From assembly GCF_901933205.1 (NCBI RefSeq), contig NC_044582.1, forward strand, positions 13,931,820-13,995,819: a DNA stretch of 64,000 bases, given 5' to 3'. Shown here piece by piece: positions 1-11,545 of this stretch. A program made the position numbers and the translations under genes. The notes under the pieces were generated by a model. It had not been told where the DNA came from. It ran no database searches and saw only the letters and a list, made by a program, of their open reading frames with translations. The stretch's first letter is position 1. Every line of letters starts with the position of its first letter. Origin of the DNA: Camarhynchus parvulus (lineage: Eukaryota > Chordata > Aves > Passeriformes > Thraupidae).

Positions 1-270
1 GGCCATGGGCACAGACACCTGGACATGGGAATGGACGCCTGGATACGGGGATGGACACCTGGACACAGACACCGACATGGCAATGGACACCTGGACACGG
101 ACACCTGGACACAGGCACGGACGCATGGACACAGGCACAGACACCCCTAGATGGGCATGGACACCTGACACAGGCACGGGCACCTGGACACGGACATCTG
201 GACATGGACACTTGGACACCTGGACACAGGAATGGGCACCTGGACACAGACACTGGGCAGGGACAGACAT
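1..270. repeat. GGACAC-type degenerate minisatellite
   Basis: The stretch is built from GGACAC and CTGGACAC words with variants such as GGACAT, GGCACG and CAGACAC, repeated at roughly 6 to 14 bp spacing. It begins at the window edge, so the array probably continues upstream. The periodicity keeps several reading frames open on both strands and yields peptides rich in DTWT and PGHG words. I read these as repeat artefacts, not proteins. Confidence 0.85.
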
Positions 271-1115
271 GGCTCAGCTGAGTGCTCAGAGCTGCCTCGT
301 GTAGGGACACCCATGTCTGGCTTCTCCACAGGCTGCAAAAATCCCTTTTAATTCTTTCTAGACACACATTATCATGGCTTTTGGCATCAAAACAAACTAC
401 TGCTACCTCTTTTGACTTTCCTCCTCTTTGCTTGGTGGCTAACCGTGCCACCAGTGAAACTTTGTGTGCTATTTAAAACATAAATTGTTCTTAATTTAAC
501 TGTCAGACATTGGATCTTGCTACACCTATAGGCATAGCTGGAATACTACTTTTAGAATATTTATTCCTCGTGAACATATGTAAGCCCTGTAATCAAATGA
601 AGGTCACAATCTTTCTGATTAGCCAAACAGATTGAGCTCTGTAAAACCTCACACCATAAGACACACTTTCCTACCCTTCACTATGGCTCCTTGCAGTGTC
701 CTTTCCAAGTTTTGCAACCTCTTTTCTGAGATGTGGGAGGCAGAATTGCATTTGCTATTCCAGTTGCACCATAACAACAGAGTTGGAGAAGGTTAAACCA
801 TTCATTCCCTGTTCTCCCATGTCCCTGGTCTCAGCAGATGTACAGGTCAAGATGCTTTATTTCATTTTATTTCCTCTAAGAAGATAATACAATTTCCATT
901 CAGAATACCAGTTTAAAAAAATTCATCTTCTGCTCCTAAGACCTGAAATTTTTATTGTGCATCCATTAGGTATTAATTCCTGATCCAGTAAGTGAAGTTG
1001 TTTTGAACCCAGAAGAATTAACATGATCTTGGCTAGCAAGTATTTTTAAGAAGGCATCTGGCACATGATGTTCACCCCTCTTTTTATTTTTTTTTTTTTA
1101 GAGAAAATCCTATGT

Positions 1116-1127
1116 AGGCATATGCCT
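1116..1127. repeat. 12-bp perfect palindrome AGGCATATGCCT
   Basis: AGGCATATGCCT equals its own reverse complement. One base separates it from a second, longer palindrome at 1129-1150. It contains the E-box-like core CATATG. Confidence 0.9.
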
Positions 1128-1128
1128 C

Positions 1129-1150
1129 AGGAAAGAGTGCACTCTTTCCT
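1129..1150. repeat. 22-bp perfect palindrome centred on GTGCAC
   Basis: The left arm AGGAAAGAGTG is followed directly by its exact reverse complement CACTCTTTCCT, with no spacer. The arms carry GGAAAG and CTTTCC, which resemble ETS-type cores facing each other. Without bound-protein or conservation data, the function is unknown. Confidence 0.95.
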
Positions 1151-4100
1151 CAGCAAAGAGTACTGCATGAGACACTTCTTGTGCATTCAAAATTTTCCCT
1201 GGTGACAAGTAAGAATTTTCTCCCCTTAAATAAGGAAGCTTGCCTTGCAGTCACAGCAGCTAAAAAGAGGTCACCTTTGCCTTCAAAAAGAGGCTCTTCA
1301 GGAATCTGTGTTCTGCCATTATCTCATTCTTGGAAAAAAAAAATGAAGACATAGCCATGTAAAGAGATGTATTTATAACCACCATTGGTTTAATTTCAAA
1401 CTGTTAGTTCCTCAACACACTAGCCATAAAATAGCTGTAAAAGCAACTGCTTGCAAAAAGCTCTTGCACTGTCCCATGAGCACTCATAGCTACTTATTTA
1501 TGATGGAGATCATGGAAGAAGAGCAGAGAAAATTGCACTCAGATTCCTTGAAGCAGTTTTTTTTTTTTCTGCAAGAACTGAGCATGAATTTATTGTGTAA
1601 ATACAATTTAGGGTCACTCTTTAAAGCAGAGGTGATTACTCAAGGATGGAAATATAAGCTGTTATATGCATTGACAAAACAATGCGTTCACAGAGCCAGG
1701 TACCATCCAAGCTTTAACACCCAAGTCAGGCACAGGGATCTCAGCAAGTACAATTCAAAAGATAATTGAAACATCAATATATATCTTCACATTATTTTAC
1801 TTGCAGCCAGACGATTATTGTAGTACATGTCAACTGAGCTGGCCAAGAGACCTTACAAGAGTGCATTGAACAATCCATGTTGGAAAAGAGGCTGCACATG
1901 CACAGCTCACACCATGGCCAGAATGGTTCTCTAGGGGTGCCCCCAGGAGAGTCTGGAATTACTACAGAAAATGCATCCCCCAAACCCATACAAGGAACCC
2001 TAAGTGGAGTTGCAGAAACAACATAAGGCAGTGACTAGAGGATGCATTATTTAGGATGGTTCCTGTTTCCCAAATTCTCCCCAAAACCATAATGCTGTCC
2101 ATCATGGGGGCACCCTGTGGGCAGCAGGCTGCGGAGGGGGTGCCTGGAACCCAGAACCCCCATGGTCTTCTGGGCACCACTGCAGTACAAAGACTAAACA
2201 GTAGTAAATTAGCTGCATTTCTAATTGGAGCATCTTTTATTTTTCTTTTTTTTTTTTAACGTAGTTTGTTGATGAAAACTTCTTGACAGGAGAAAGATAA
2301 GAGTCACTTATAAATATTTATCATCAGTTATTTTTTCTATTCTCAAGAAAGAGAATAGTCTCTTTACTGAGAAAATAGAGTCTCATTAGGCTCTGCAGAA
2401 ACCAATTATATGATGCTCATCATCTTTCAACTTTCATAGGTTCTTAATTGCTGTGGGAGAAACAGTTGTTGTTAAATAGCTATTTTTATATGATCCAGAT
2501 ATTATGACTGTTGAACCAGTAAAATGCACAGTATATTTATGCCATTGCTCTTAAACTTTTTATCTTCCTGGATTATTGATGTGGCCCTTGGCAAACTGCC
2601 CAGTTAACAAGATAGATACAATTATAGTAAAATGGATGGGATAATAAGTTTATATGCACAAAACCCCACAGGCACACACAGATCCCTCGTGCATCCTCAT
2701 CCCTCTCAGCTAAACCAGGGAAGATTCCAAAGGTGTGCTGCAGCTTTAAAATATAATTCCTCCCAGCTGATTAGCTCCAGGATCTAAAAATTCAGTTCAT
2801 TAAAAACATCATGACATCTAAAAATAATCACTAAATGAGAGTTTTGAAGGTGGCAGACTCTTAAATTGCCTTCTAAATTTCGGCCCTGCAGCTTTGCATG
2901 TTCAGCTTTCTTTTTGGAGTCTGTCAGTGCACTAAATATTTACTCCTTTCCTGTCCCTTAATGAAAGCTGAGATTCTCATGAAACATCACAACTAAATAG
3001 CCTCATATCACCTCACCAATACCAAGAGCAAAACGTCCTTTAGATCTTAAATCAGTGACTAACAAATGTGGAGGAGACACTGGCAAGTTTCAAATAGGAT
3101 ACACCAGAAGGGAGGTTATTCATCCAAACCCTTTGAGATGTCTGGTACTCTTTATTAAGAAAGAGCTGAGGAAGTCAGGCTGTTCTGAGCCACAGAGGCC
3201 CTTGGAATGTCCTGCTGATGGAACTGCATGGACATGCCTGGTTCTCCAGCCCCACTGGAATTACTCACAATTTCTTCCTAAAGAGTTGAAGGTAAAAAAA
3301 GGATCTTGAGCTTCCCCAAACAGATCCACAATTGATTCAATTGGGCTATTCAGAAAAACTGAATTTATGGAATGGATGTGCAAAAATAGGAGGAAAAGAA
3401 GCATAAGGAAGCCAAAAAGAGACAAATACTTCGCTTAGCTGAGAGCATTTTCCAGGCCCTTAAGGAAAAATCACTGTTCCCAGCAGGCAAACTTCACCTT
3501 GTCCTTCCTGAACAAGTGACATTCACCATCACGGTGGTATATTAGAGAGGATGAGCTGGGAGGGAATGTGATAAATTGCTGTAATTAAAGAAAGAAAAAG
3601 GCACCAAATTAGCTGTCAAAGAGGAGGACTGCAAAAGTGCACCTAGGATGAGATGATTCACGGGGTTAGAGCTTGGGATACTCCAGGCAGTAAAAGCACA
3701 GGAGATCCCCAAACATCCTCTGGGTGCTTCTGTCACACCTGGAGGATAAATCAAGCCCTCAGCACTCCCCATCCTCCTTTCACAGTCTCTGCAGGGCAGA
3801 ACTTTCCTTTGCTTTTCTGTTGCATAACCCTGTGTGTAAATGATGCTTACAGCAAGGGGAGTGAGTTGACACTACTGAGGGCATTGTAAGGCTCTGCAGG
3901 GTGCCCTGGGATGCCAGTTGTGGCACTCAGCTGAGAGCTGAATATTGCAGTACCCCTGCCTGTGGATGGTGGTTGCTAGGAGGCAAATATATTGAGAAAC
4001 CTGAAAGGAAGTAACAATTTCAGGTCCAGTCTGGGGCTCTTTGAAATCTTTCCGTTGATTTTAAATAGGATGTGATGCAGCCTTTAGCAAAGATAGTGGA

Positions 4101-6259
4101 ATTTTTGTGAAGAAGTGAAAATGGCTGTCATCCAAATGACTCCAGGTAATAGGGATGGACAACAACAGGCCATTGGAAAGGAAGAATTACAGGGGAAAAT
4201 GAAAGGCAGCATCAAAGAGCTTCAGCTGAACAAAACCCCACCAGATAAAGAATCTTTCTGGGAAAAGCTAACAATGGGACCTTGTATAAAACTTGTATTA
4301 TTCCTAGGCCACTCTCATGCCAGGGTTAAATTTGGCAGAGCCTCTGGGGGTTTTCCACATGGCCTTTCTCACCTAATGAATTCTCTCTACCTGTAAAGCT
4401 GAACCAAACTGTTTCTGCACTTTGTCCTTCCTGCTCTCCTACTGTGGAATCTTGCAGTGATTTTAGGTGTTGATCTGGGCTATAGGAGGTTTAAAGTTCA
4501 CTGGATGGGGCCAGGGGAACTTTTCTGGCATGTGGTGCGAACCCATAGCAGCTCTGGTCTGGACCCCTCTCCACTGTGAGCACAAAACCATCCCAGGAGC
4601 CCTGAAACGCTGCAGCTCTTCTGTGGAAACACAAAAGAGAATAAAGGAATTTTCAAAGTGGAAAAAACCCCATCAGACCTGGATGAAACACAGTCAAATA
4701 AACAAAAGCTCTCCTTGCCTACTGTACTGTTGCAGGACAAGTCCTTTTGTTCAGCAGCCCCTGAGAGCTCCCTATTAGCAGAGCCCCACGCGGGCTCTCT
4801 CCTCATCCCAGCTGAGCTCTGGCAGGTTTTCAGCTCCTTCCTGGCAGCCCCAGCACTGCTCGTGCTAAGGACTTCCTGGGAGCTGGGAGCCTTGCCCAGC
4901 AAGGCCACTCCTTACTTTGGGAAGGACAGAGCTCTGTCCATCTGGTGGGGTGTCCCTGAACAAGAGTCACTGGCCAGGACACCACAGCCACGCAAACCTC
5001 TGCAGCCAAACACCTGCAAGCAGCAGAGCAATGTCCCCCAGCTCTCCCGCCATCCCAGCTAACCCACATCTCACCTGGGGGTGACCTACCAGCCATACCC
5101 ATGTGGACAGCCCCATTCCTCTTTGCTTTACCTGACCTGTCTTGCTGTGAGTGCTCAGGGCTGGGGACAGTGTGACAGACACCCCACATGATGTGCAACA
5201 CACTCTGACCACCCCAGGCACTGCAGGGCTTAAGAATCTCCATTGGCATCATAGGCTGGGTTTTTTGGTTTTGGGGTTTTTTTTCTTTTTTTCCCCCGTT
5301 ATTATTTTGTTTGTCTATTCTCACTGAAAAGACAGCACAGGGAAATAAGATCAGTCTGCAGTAACACGTGGGGGTTTTGTGTGATTGTTTCCATAGGAGC
5401 TGCATGGGGATGAAGGCATACTGCAAAACAGTGGAAAACAGTGTTTTCATCACCTTCAGGGACTCCCTGGTGGGGTGTAAGAGTCTGCTCACTGCTCAGG
5501 TATTCACACCTCCTCTGGTCCTCTAGGGAGGGATAATTTCTTCAGGATTTGACTTGATAAAAAGAAGACACCTCTTTTTTTGCTAGTGAAAGCAAACAAC
5601 TCCCCAAAAGAAAAAAATGCACCACTGTGATCCTCACTCTCTGAGTGCTAATCTGGCTTAAGCAAAGTCACAGGGAGTGTCCACCAGCTGAAGAATGGTC
5701 CTGTCATCTCAAAAACAATGCAGTCTCACCAATGAGCAAGGAACGATTAATGCTGACTGTCCAAAAAGGCATAAAAATGCAATTCCACCTCCCAGTAAAA
5801 TCCGATAAGTGATTTTTAGCAGGCATGATATGTTGTTCCTTGCTCAGCCATATTCAAATATTTGCACCAAACAGGTAAATTAGATGATTCAGGGTGCAGA
5901 AAATTAAAACCTTCACATCATGGGTGGAAGATTGAATGACAAAACTCACCTGTCTGGGACTGGCAGGATCCAAATGTTCAGTGCTAACTCAGCTTGAAGT
6001 TCCCAGCTGTATGTCATCATCTCATCTGCACGTCATTGGTGACTGCTGTGGCCTCCGTCAGATGCCTATTACCTGGAATTTGTTCAAGTGGAACAATAAG
6101 CCAGAGAGTCTTTACCTTATCAAATCTATAAAGTGACCAACAAACTTGAATCAAGCTGTTTTAAATAAACAATTTTTAAAAAAATGTTTAAAAATTTTGT
6201 GGATGGAAAAATGGAAGTTAGTTTTTAATGATCCCAGATCCAAGGAAACCTACTGCTTG

Positions 6260-6829
6260 TGCTGGTTTCAGCTGGGGTAGAGTTGATTTTCTTCACAGTG
6301 GCTGGGGCAGGGCTCTGTTTTGGACAACACAGTGTTGACAATACAGAGATATTTTGGTTGTTGCAGAGCAGGACTTACACAGAGCCAAGGCCTTTTCTGT
6401 TTTTCGTACTGCCACACTGGTGAGGAAGCTGGGGGTACCTGGGAGGAGGCACAGCCAGGACAGGTGACCCACAGTGAGCAGAGGGATATTCCATGCCATG
6501 GGACATCAGGCTCATGTGTAAAGCTGGGGGAAGAAGGAGGAAGGGAGGGGACATATCTGGAGTGATGGCATTTATCTTCCCAAGTCACTGCTACATGTGC
6601 TGGGGCTCTCCTGGAGATGGTGGGACACCTGCTTGCCCAGGGGAAGCAGTGAATTAATTCTTTGTTTTTCTTTGCCTGTGTGCTTGGGTTTTGCTCTCCC
6701 TGTTAAAGTGTCTTTATCTCAACCCACGAGTTTCCTGGCTTTTAGCCCTCCAGTTCTCTCCCTTCCCCTGCTGCTGGGGGAGTGAGCGAGCAGCTGGGGC
6801 TTGGCTGCTGGCTGGGGTGAAACCATGAC
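6260..6829 (+). mobile_element. Solo LTR of an avian endogenous retrovirus
   Basis: The unit begins TGCTGGTTTCAGCTGGGG and ends in CTGGGGTGAAACCATGAC. I recognise this pattern from a common passerine LTR, including the internal landmarks TTTTCTTCACAGTGGCTG, GGGATATTCCATGCCATG, AAGCTGGGGGAAG and TTTATCTCAACCCACGAG. A 4-bp word, CTTG, occurs directly on each side (6256-6259 and 6830-6833) and may be a target-site duplication, though four bases is weak evidence. No internal retroviral gene lies on either side, so this is a solo LTR left by recombination. Where the family usually has a TATA-like box before AAGCTGGGGG, this copy reads TGTGTAAAG, so its promoter is probably inactive. The exact family name is uncertain. 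Confidence 0.85.
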
Positions 6830-6833
6830 CTTG

Positions 6834-9800
6834 CTGGATACGTCCAATAATCCACACAAGTGATGGAAGATCCAAACCCCTGTCCCATTCCACTATCATG
6901 ATCTGAATTTGCCTGTACCTGATGGACTGGGAGGCTGCAGGGGGGCAGACCATTGCCTGTTCTCCAGTTCAGCCCTCCTGGAGCTCCAAATCCCACCAAA
7001 CCCTGCTGCTGCTATCCTGAGAAAAAATACAAGTGGCAAAGCAGAGGCTCCTAAATAGGAATTATATTTAGATTGATTAAGATAGCTATTGTATGTCAAT
7101 TTATTTAAATATAAATGGATTATTTGGAATGTGCTCATTGAAGACTAATAGCTCCTGAATGCAATACAGATACGTGGCTAATTATAAAGTCAAGCAGCCA
7201 TTATTAATGTTTCTAATGATCAATTTGTATTCCAACAACACACAATCATCAACTTTAAAGCTCCAACAGTCGCAGTAATTGGGAGAAGAGACTGCTCTAT
7301 GCAGAAAGCAATCAACCAGCTAGTGCCTGCCTGGAATAAGAGGCAAAAAGCTGGGTTTTCAGGGGCCTGCACTAAGGCCTGAGACCTGATGGAGGCTGGA
7401 GGGGTTTTTTTCTTGGTGAGCATAGCCTGGAGGAGGTTGGCTGAAAAGATGACAGAAATGTTGCTGGAAGGGGGATACACACAAGGATCTATAAGGCTAC
7501 AGACCCTGGGCCCTGTTAATAAAATTCCAGAGTGATAGAGAGGCAATAGGACAAGCAGTCCCTGTGTGCAAACAAAATTTACTCAATTAGATACACTTAA
7601 ATGCAATAAATTTTTTCATGGAAAACCAGATCAGTTGTAACTTCCATTCTGCATGTCAGTTGAAGGAGCAGCAACAATTTAATACACTGCACTTGCAATT
7701 CTATGCAACCAGAGCATCATGTGGCTGGGTCACTGCCAGGAGGAAAGCAAACAGGCTTTTCTGGAGAGAGCATCTCTGGAAGTAAATTTGGGCCAAATTA
7801 GATTTATCAAGCACTGGCACACTTTGAGGCCTGTGGAGAGAGAACAGCTTCCCCCACCAGGCCAAGGGGCTCATCCCAAAGGCATCTTGCTGAGGTCCCA
7901 GGGCCAGGGCTCACATGTGGCTGTTGGGACTTTGGTGCAAATCAAGCACCCTCATCATGGCCCCAGACCTGACTTCTCACTGGAGCCCTGTGAAGTGTGG
8001 TGGGGAGAGCAGGAGGCAGGAGCTTGTGGGTGGGCTCAGCCTCTGTCCATCCCATTGCCAGAGAACCCAGATGGACCATTCACAGCAAACCCTCTGCACA
8101 GCCTTGGAGGGGTCTGCACCTCAGTGCTCAGAGCTGGGCTGGCAGTGGGGCTGGGGCACCACTAATCACTCCCATCTGCCATCCCTCTCTTGCAGAGGAT
8201 GCACAGCTTTCCCTGCATCCTGGATGGGATGAGATTCTTTGCAGCAGCTTTCCAGTGCAGGCTGGAAAAGTCTCAGGGCAGATTGGTACATTTTGGATTT
8301 GGCCTTAGAGCTAGCTCCAAGGGCTGTTCTCCCTTTGAGGTATAAAAAAAGCGCTTCTCTCCCCAGACTCTATAATTCACTGCAAAAGCAGAGGTGAGAT
8401 GCAGTGCAGGATGGTGCCAGGCAATCAGTGGAAGGAAAAGGAACATGGAAAGGAGGTGCCCTGTCCCTGTCCCTCCTGGCCCATCCTTCCCACCACTCCA
8501 AAGGTCCTGGTCTCATGAGCAAGGCCACCATATAGATGTCAGCCCTGAAGGGCATCTCAGCAGAGAAACTCCTGGCCAGGAAAGAGCTTGGAGTGAAGTT
8601 TTGGGCTGCCTACCTTCTGAAGTGCATGGGGATGTGGCTCCTGGGATACACTCACAGCTCCCAAAATCCACAGCATCCCTCTGCTGGGGTGCCCTTCCCG
8701 GGACAGAGGAGCTCAGAGCAAAGGCTCAGTAAAGCAGTGCTGTCACTGAGGTGAAAATGTGGAAGGTGTTGAGCCTGGTAACACCTCTGCAAAACAGAAT
8801 TTGAGGCCTTGAAGAACACAGCTCCTTTGTGGGCTTAGAACCAGTTCCATCCAGAGGAGGGAGATGATGGATCATGGGCAAGAAGGGAAGGACTTCAGCT
8901 GAGCACTTTTGTTCTGTAGCACCCCCTTGTCCCAGGCATCAGCTCCACCTCAACTCTCTCAATGCATGTTAACCCAACATGTTCTAAAAGCTTTCCAAAG
9001 GCCCTATGGTCTTTCCCAGGAAATTCTCGGGACACTTTCCAGCCTTTCTACCAGGATCCCTGTGGCACCCAGTGTGACACAGCTCAATTCCCACTGTGCT
9101 CTCCTTCTCCAGGCACTGTGGCCAGGGAGGATGAACCCAGCATGGCCCCACCAGCCAGGGCAGCACAGCCCAGCTCCCCCAGCCCTCCTGCCTGGAGCCT
9201 CCAAACCACCCCCAGACCCAGCTCACAGGGGATGTCACGTTTGCCTTGGCTTTGTTTTGCTAGAGGGTGGAAGGAAACTGCAGCCAGACGCACAGGCTCC
9301 CTCTACCCTTTGATCTTCAGCCAACAGAGTGTGTCAGATAGCCACCCAAATCTAGAAGGACAAGAATATCACTCAGAGAAAAGCTTTATGGCAATTGCTT
9401 GATGCTTCACCAATTCAGCAACTAAATCTCAACAAAAATATATATCTGCCTTCTATTCTGAGACAGCCACCCATCCTTCGCTGCGGTGACAGCACAGCAC
9501 TCAAAGTGTATTTTAGCCTTCAAGAAAATACACTCAGAGCTCAGAAAAAAACTTCAAAGATCCATGGCTGCTTAAAACAGTGTTAATACCTGACCAGTTG
9601 GTGTCTGAGCTCTGCATCAGAAGAGGTGCAATTGCCATTGTCACCCCCTGCCCAAAGCTCTCCTGCTTTGTTGTTTGGAATTGCAGGCAGTCCCCAGCAG
9701 CCCCCCACTGCCTGTGGACAGTCTAGCACTGCATGTGTTACTAATGAGCTGCCATGGCCCATCCTCTGAGTATGAGCTCACTGCAGAAAAGGAATCTCCC

Positions 9801-11321
9801 TCCCCTTTTTAATTCCTTGGCAAGGCAGGAGGTTGTTCCTGCAGCTGTGCTGGAGCACCAGCCATTAGCTCAGGGGCTGGCTTCCAGCTCAGGGGCCTTT
9901 GGACAGAGGTGGAAGGGCCAGAGGGTCTCAAGAGCCAGTGCTGAGGAGCCACTGTAGTGATTCCCTCATTTAGGGAACATCAGAACAAATTGCCAAAAAC
10001 GCAGCCCTAGCAGGGACAGGCTCCCTGTGCCTTGGGCAGCAGGCACAGCATCTGACATCTGCAGTGTGTGACAGCTGCCCTGAGCCCCCTGCACAGCACA
10101 GCTCCGCATGCACAGCTCCTGGTGCCGGCAGAGAGCTTGGGAACAGATGTGCTATGAATTGATAAGGTGTCAAATAGTTCTGACGCTGTTTCCAGAGATA
10201 ATATCAAGACTTGCATTTATGCTTCAACCCATTTTGCAACTGCAAATCTCCAGCCAGCTCACACCCCATGCAGCAGCAGCTGGGGGTCTGAGGAAGGTGC
10301 TGCACACCTTGTTCCACACACACCCAGCTTAGATCAGCCACAGCAAAGACCAAAACCTCTGCGTGCTTATGGTCACTTGCCTTAATGCACCCTCATTCTG
10401 CCATGGCCATCCTGCCACCTCTCCAGTTTGCAGGGCTTTGGTTGGGCTTTGGTTACATGAGAAATGTTCAAGCTGATTCCCTTTTATATGATTGCTTCAT
10501 CTGTGACTCCAGTGTACCTGCATCTGCATTAGGGCAAATATTTTCCGGGCTCAGCAGTGCAATTGTGAAGTGTAAGTTCACATCAGTTTTCATTTTCTTT
10601 ACACTTCTTTCAGCATTCCAAAGAAAAGAATGGATGATTTCACTACCATATTTATTTAAAGAAAATTAATTAACCTCATGGCAGGACTGTGAATCTCAGA
10701 TGAGCCAGCATCTCATTTAAATGATAGGCACAGCTTTTCTTACCTGGTTATCCAGCAGAGTGATGGCAGCCCCTGCATGGTGATATTCATGCAGTGTGTG
10801 CTGAGGCTCTGGGAGAAGGCAGCAGTCACCTGGAGCTGCACCAGGGCTTGATTCTCACCACCAACGCCTCCCAGCAGTGGTTATGAATGCTGAGGATGAC
10901 AGCAAAGTGGGAGCTGAGGCTCAGCTCTCATAATCATGCAGCTCAGAGCTGTTTGAATGCCTACAGAAAAAACACACTTTACAAAATCAGACACATTCAT
11001 ACTGGTGTCACTTTGCAAAGGATAAGCAGATACAGAGCACTTTTAGAGCAGAACAACAGTGGCTCATTAGGTGTCAGAACAGCTTCCCAGCATCTGCCTG
11101 ATTTGCACAAGCTCTGAACAGCATTTCTTTGAATCCCTGGGTTCAACTGCACCAAAGGCTGCTCTGCCTGGCAGCACCAAAAGCACACCAAGCTCCTGTG
11201 TCTGGGGCAGGTTGAGCCTCAGCCAGGGCTCTCCATCCTCAGCTTCCTCAGGGGCTGCCCAGGCAGCCAGACAGGCACTCTCTGTCATCCAGGTGGTTGG
11301 GGAGCTCAGCACCTTCCAGAT
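6834..11321. other. Intergenic DNA, no gene recognised
   Basis: No domain-bearing frame or splice pattern is visible. 7060-7235 is an AT-rich island with repeated TAAT-type homeodomain words. 7700-9400 is more GC-rich and has several overlapping open frames on both strands, all without recognisable motifs. A short inverted repeat (GAGCTGAG, one-base loop, CTCAGCTC) lies at 10911-10927. Confidence 0.65.
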
Positions 11322-11545
11322 CCAGAGTAGTTTGGGTTGGGAGGCCAAACTGGGAGTCACTGAACCAAACCCTGCTCTAAGCAGGGGAATTGGGTTGTTC
11401 AGGACCTCCTGCACAATATCTGAATACTTCCAGGATCCCAGTCTCCCTTGCTAGCTTTTCACATCCATTGTGAAACTGTTTTCCCATTTGTCTACTTGCA
11501 ATTTCTCTTGCTGCTACTCATGCCCATTGTCTTTCTGGATACACT
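11322..11545 (-). mobile_element. Old, degraded CR1 LINE fragment
   Basis: Reading the plus strand, the order of words matches the reverse complement of a CR1 3' region: TTTGGGTTGGGAGGCC, then CCCTGCTCTAAGCAGGG, then GTTGTTCAGGACCTCCTG, then AATATCTGAATACTTCCAGG, and near the end CTCATGCCCATTGTC. The many mismatches and small gaps indicate an old insertion. The coding part of the element is absent, as is usual for 5'-truncated CR1 copies. The element family is likely; the boundaries are approximate. Confidence 0.65.

Larger units (their letters stand above)
271..6259. other. Intergenic DNA, no gene recognised
   Basis: Open frames here are short and show no known domain. The longest, about 220 codons on the minus strand at 4830-5492, has no domain, runs through a low-complexity lysine and asparagine stretch, and overlaps equally open frames on the other strand. 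The DNA is a mix of AT-rich stretches with A and T homopolymers (for example near 1085, 1560 and 2250) and moderately GC-rich stretches (4750-5220). A pair of palindromes at 1116-1150 is listed separately. Confidence 0.7.

Noticed and set aside
5..304. Repetitive DTWT/PGHG proteins in the first 300 bp
   Set aside because: Translation products of the GGACAC minisatellite; several frames are open at once.
4830..5492. 220-codon open frame, minus strand
   Set aside because: No domain, a low-complexity Lys/Asn stretch from a T-rich tract, and equally long open frames overlap it on the plus strand.
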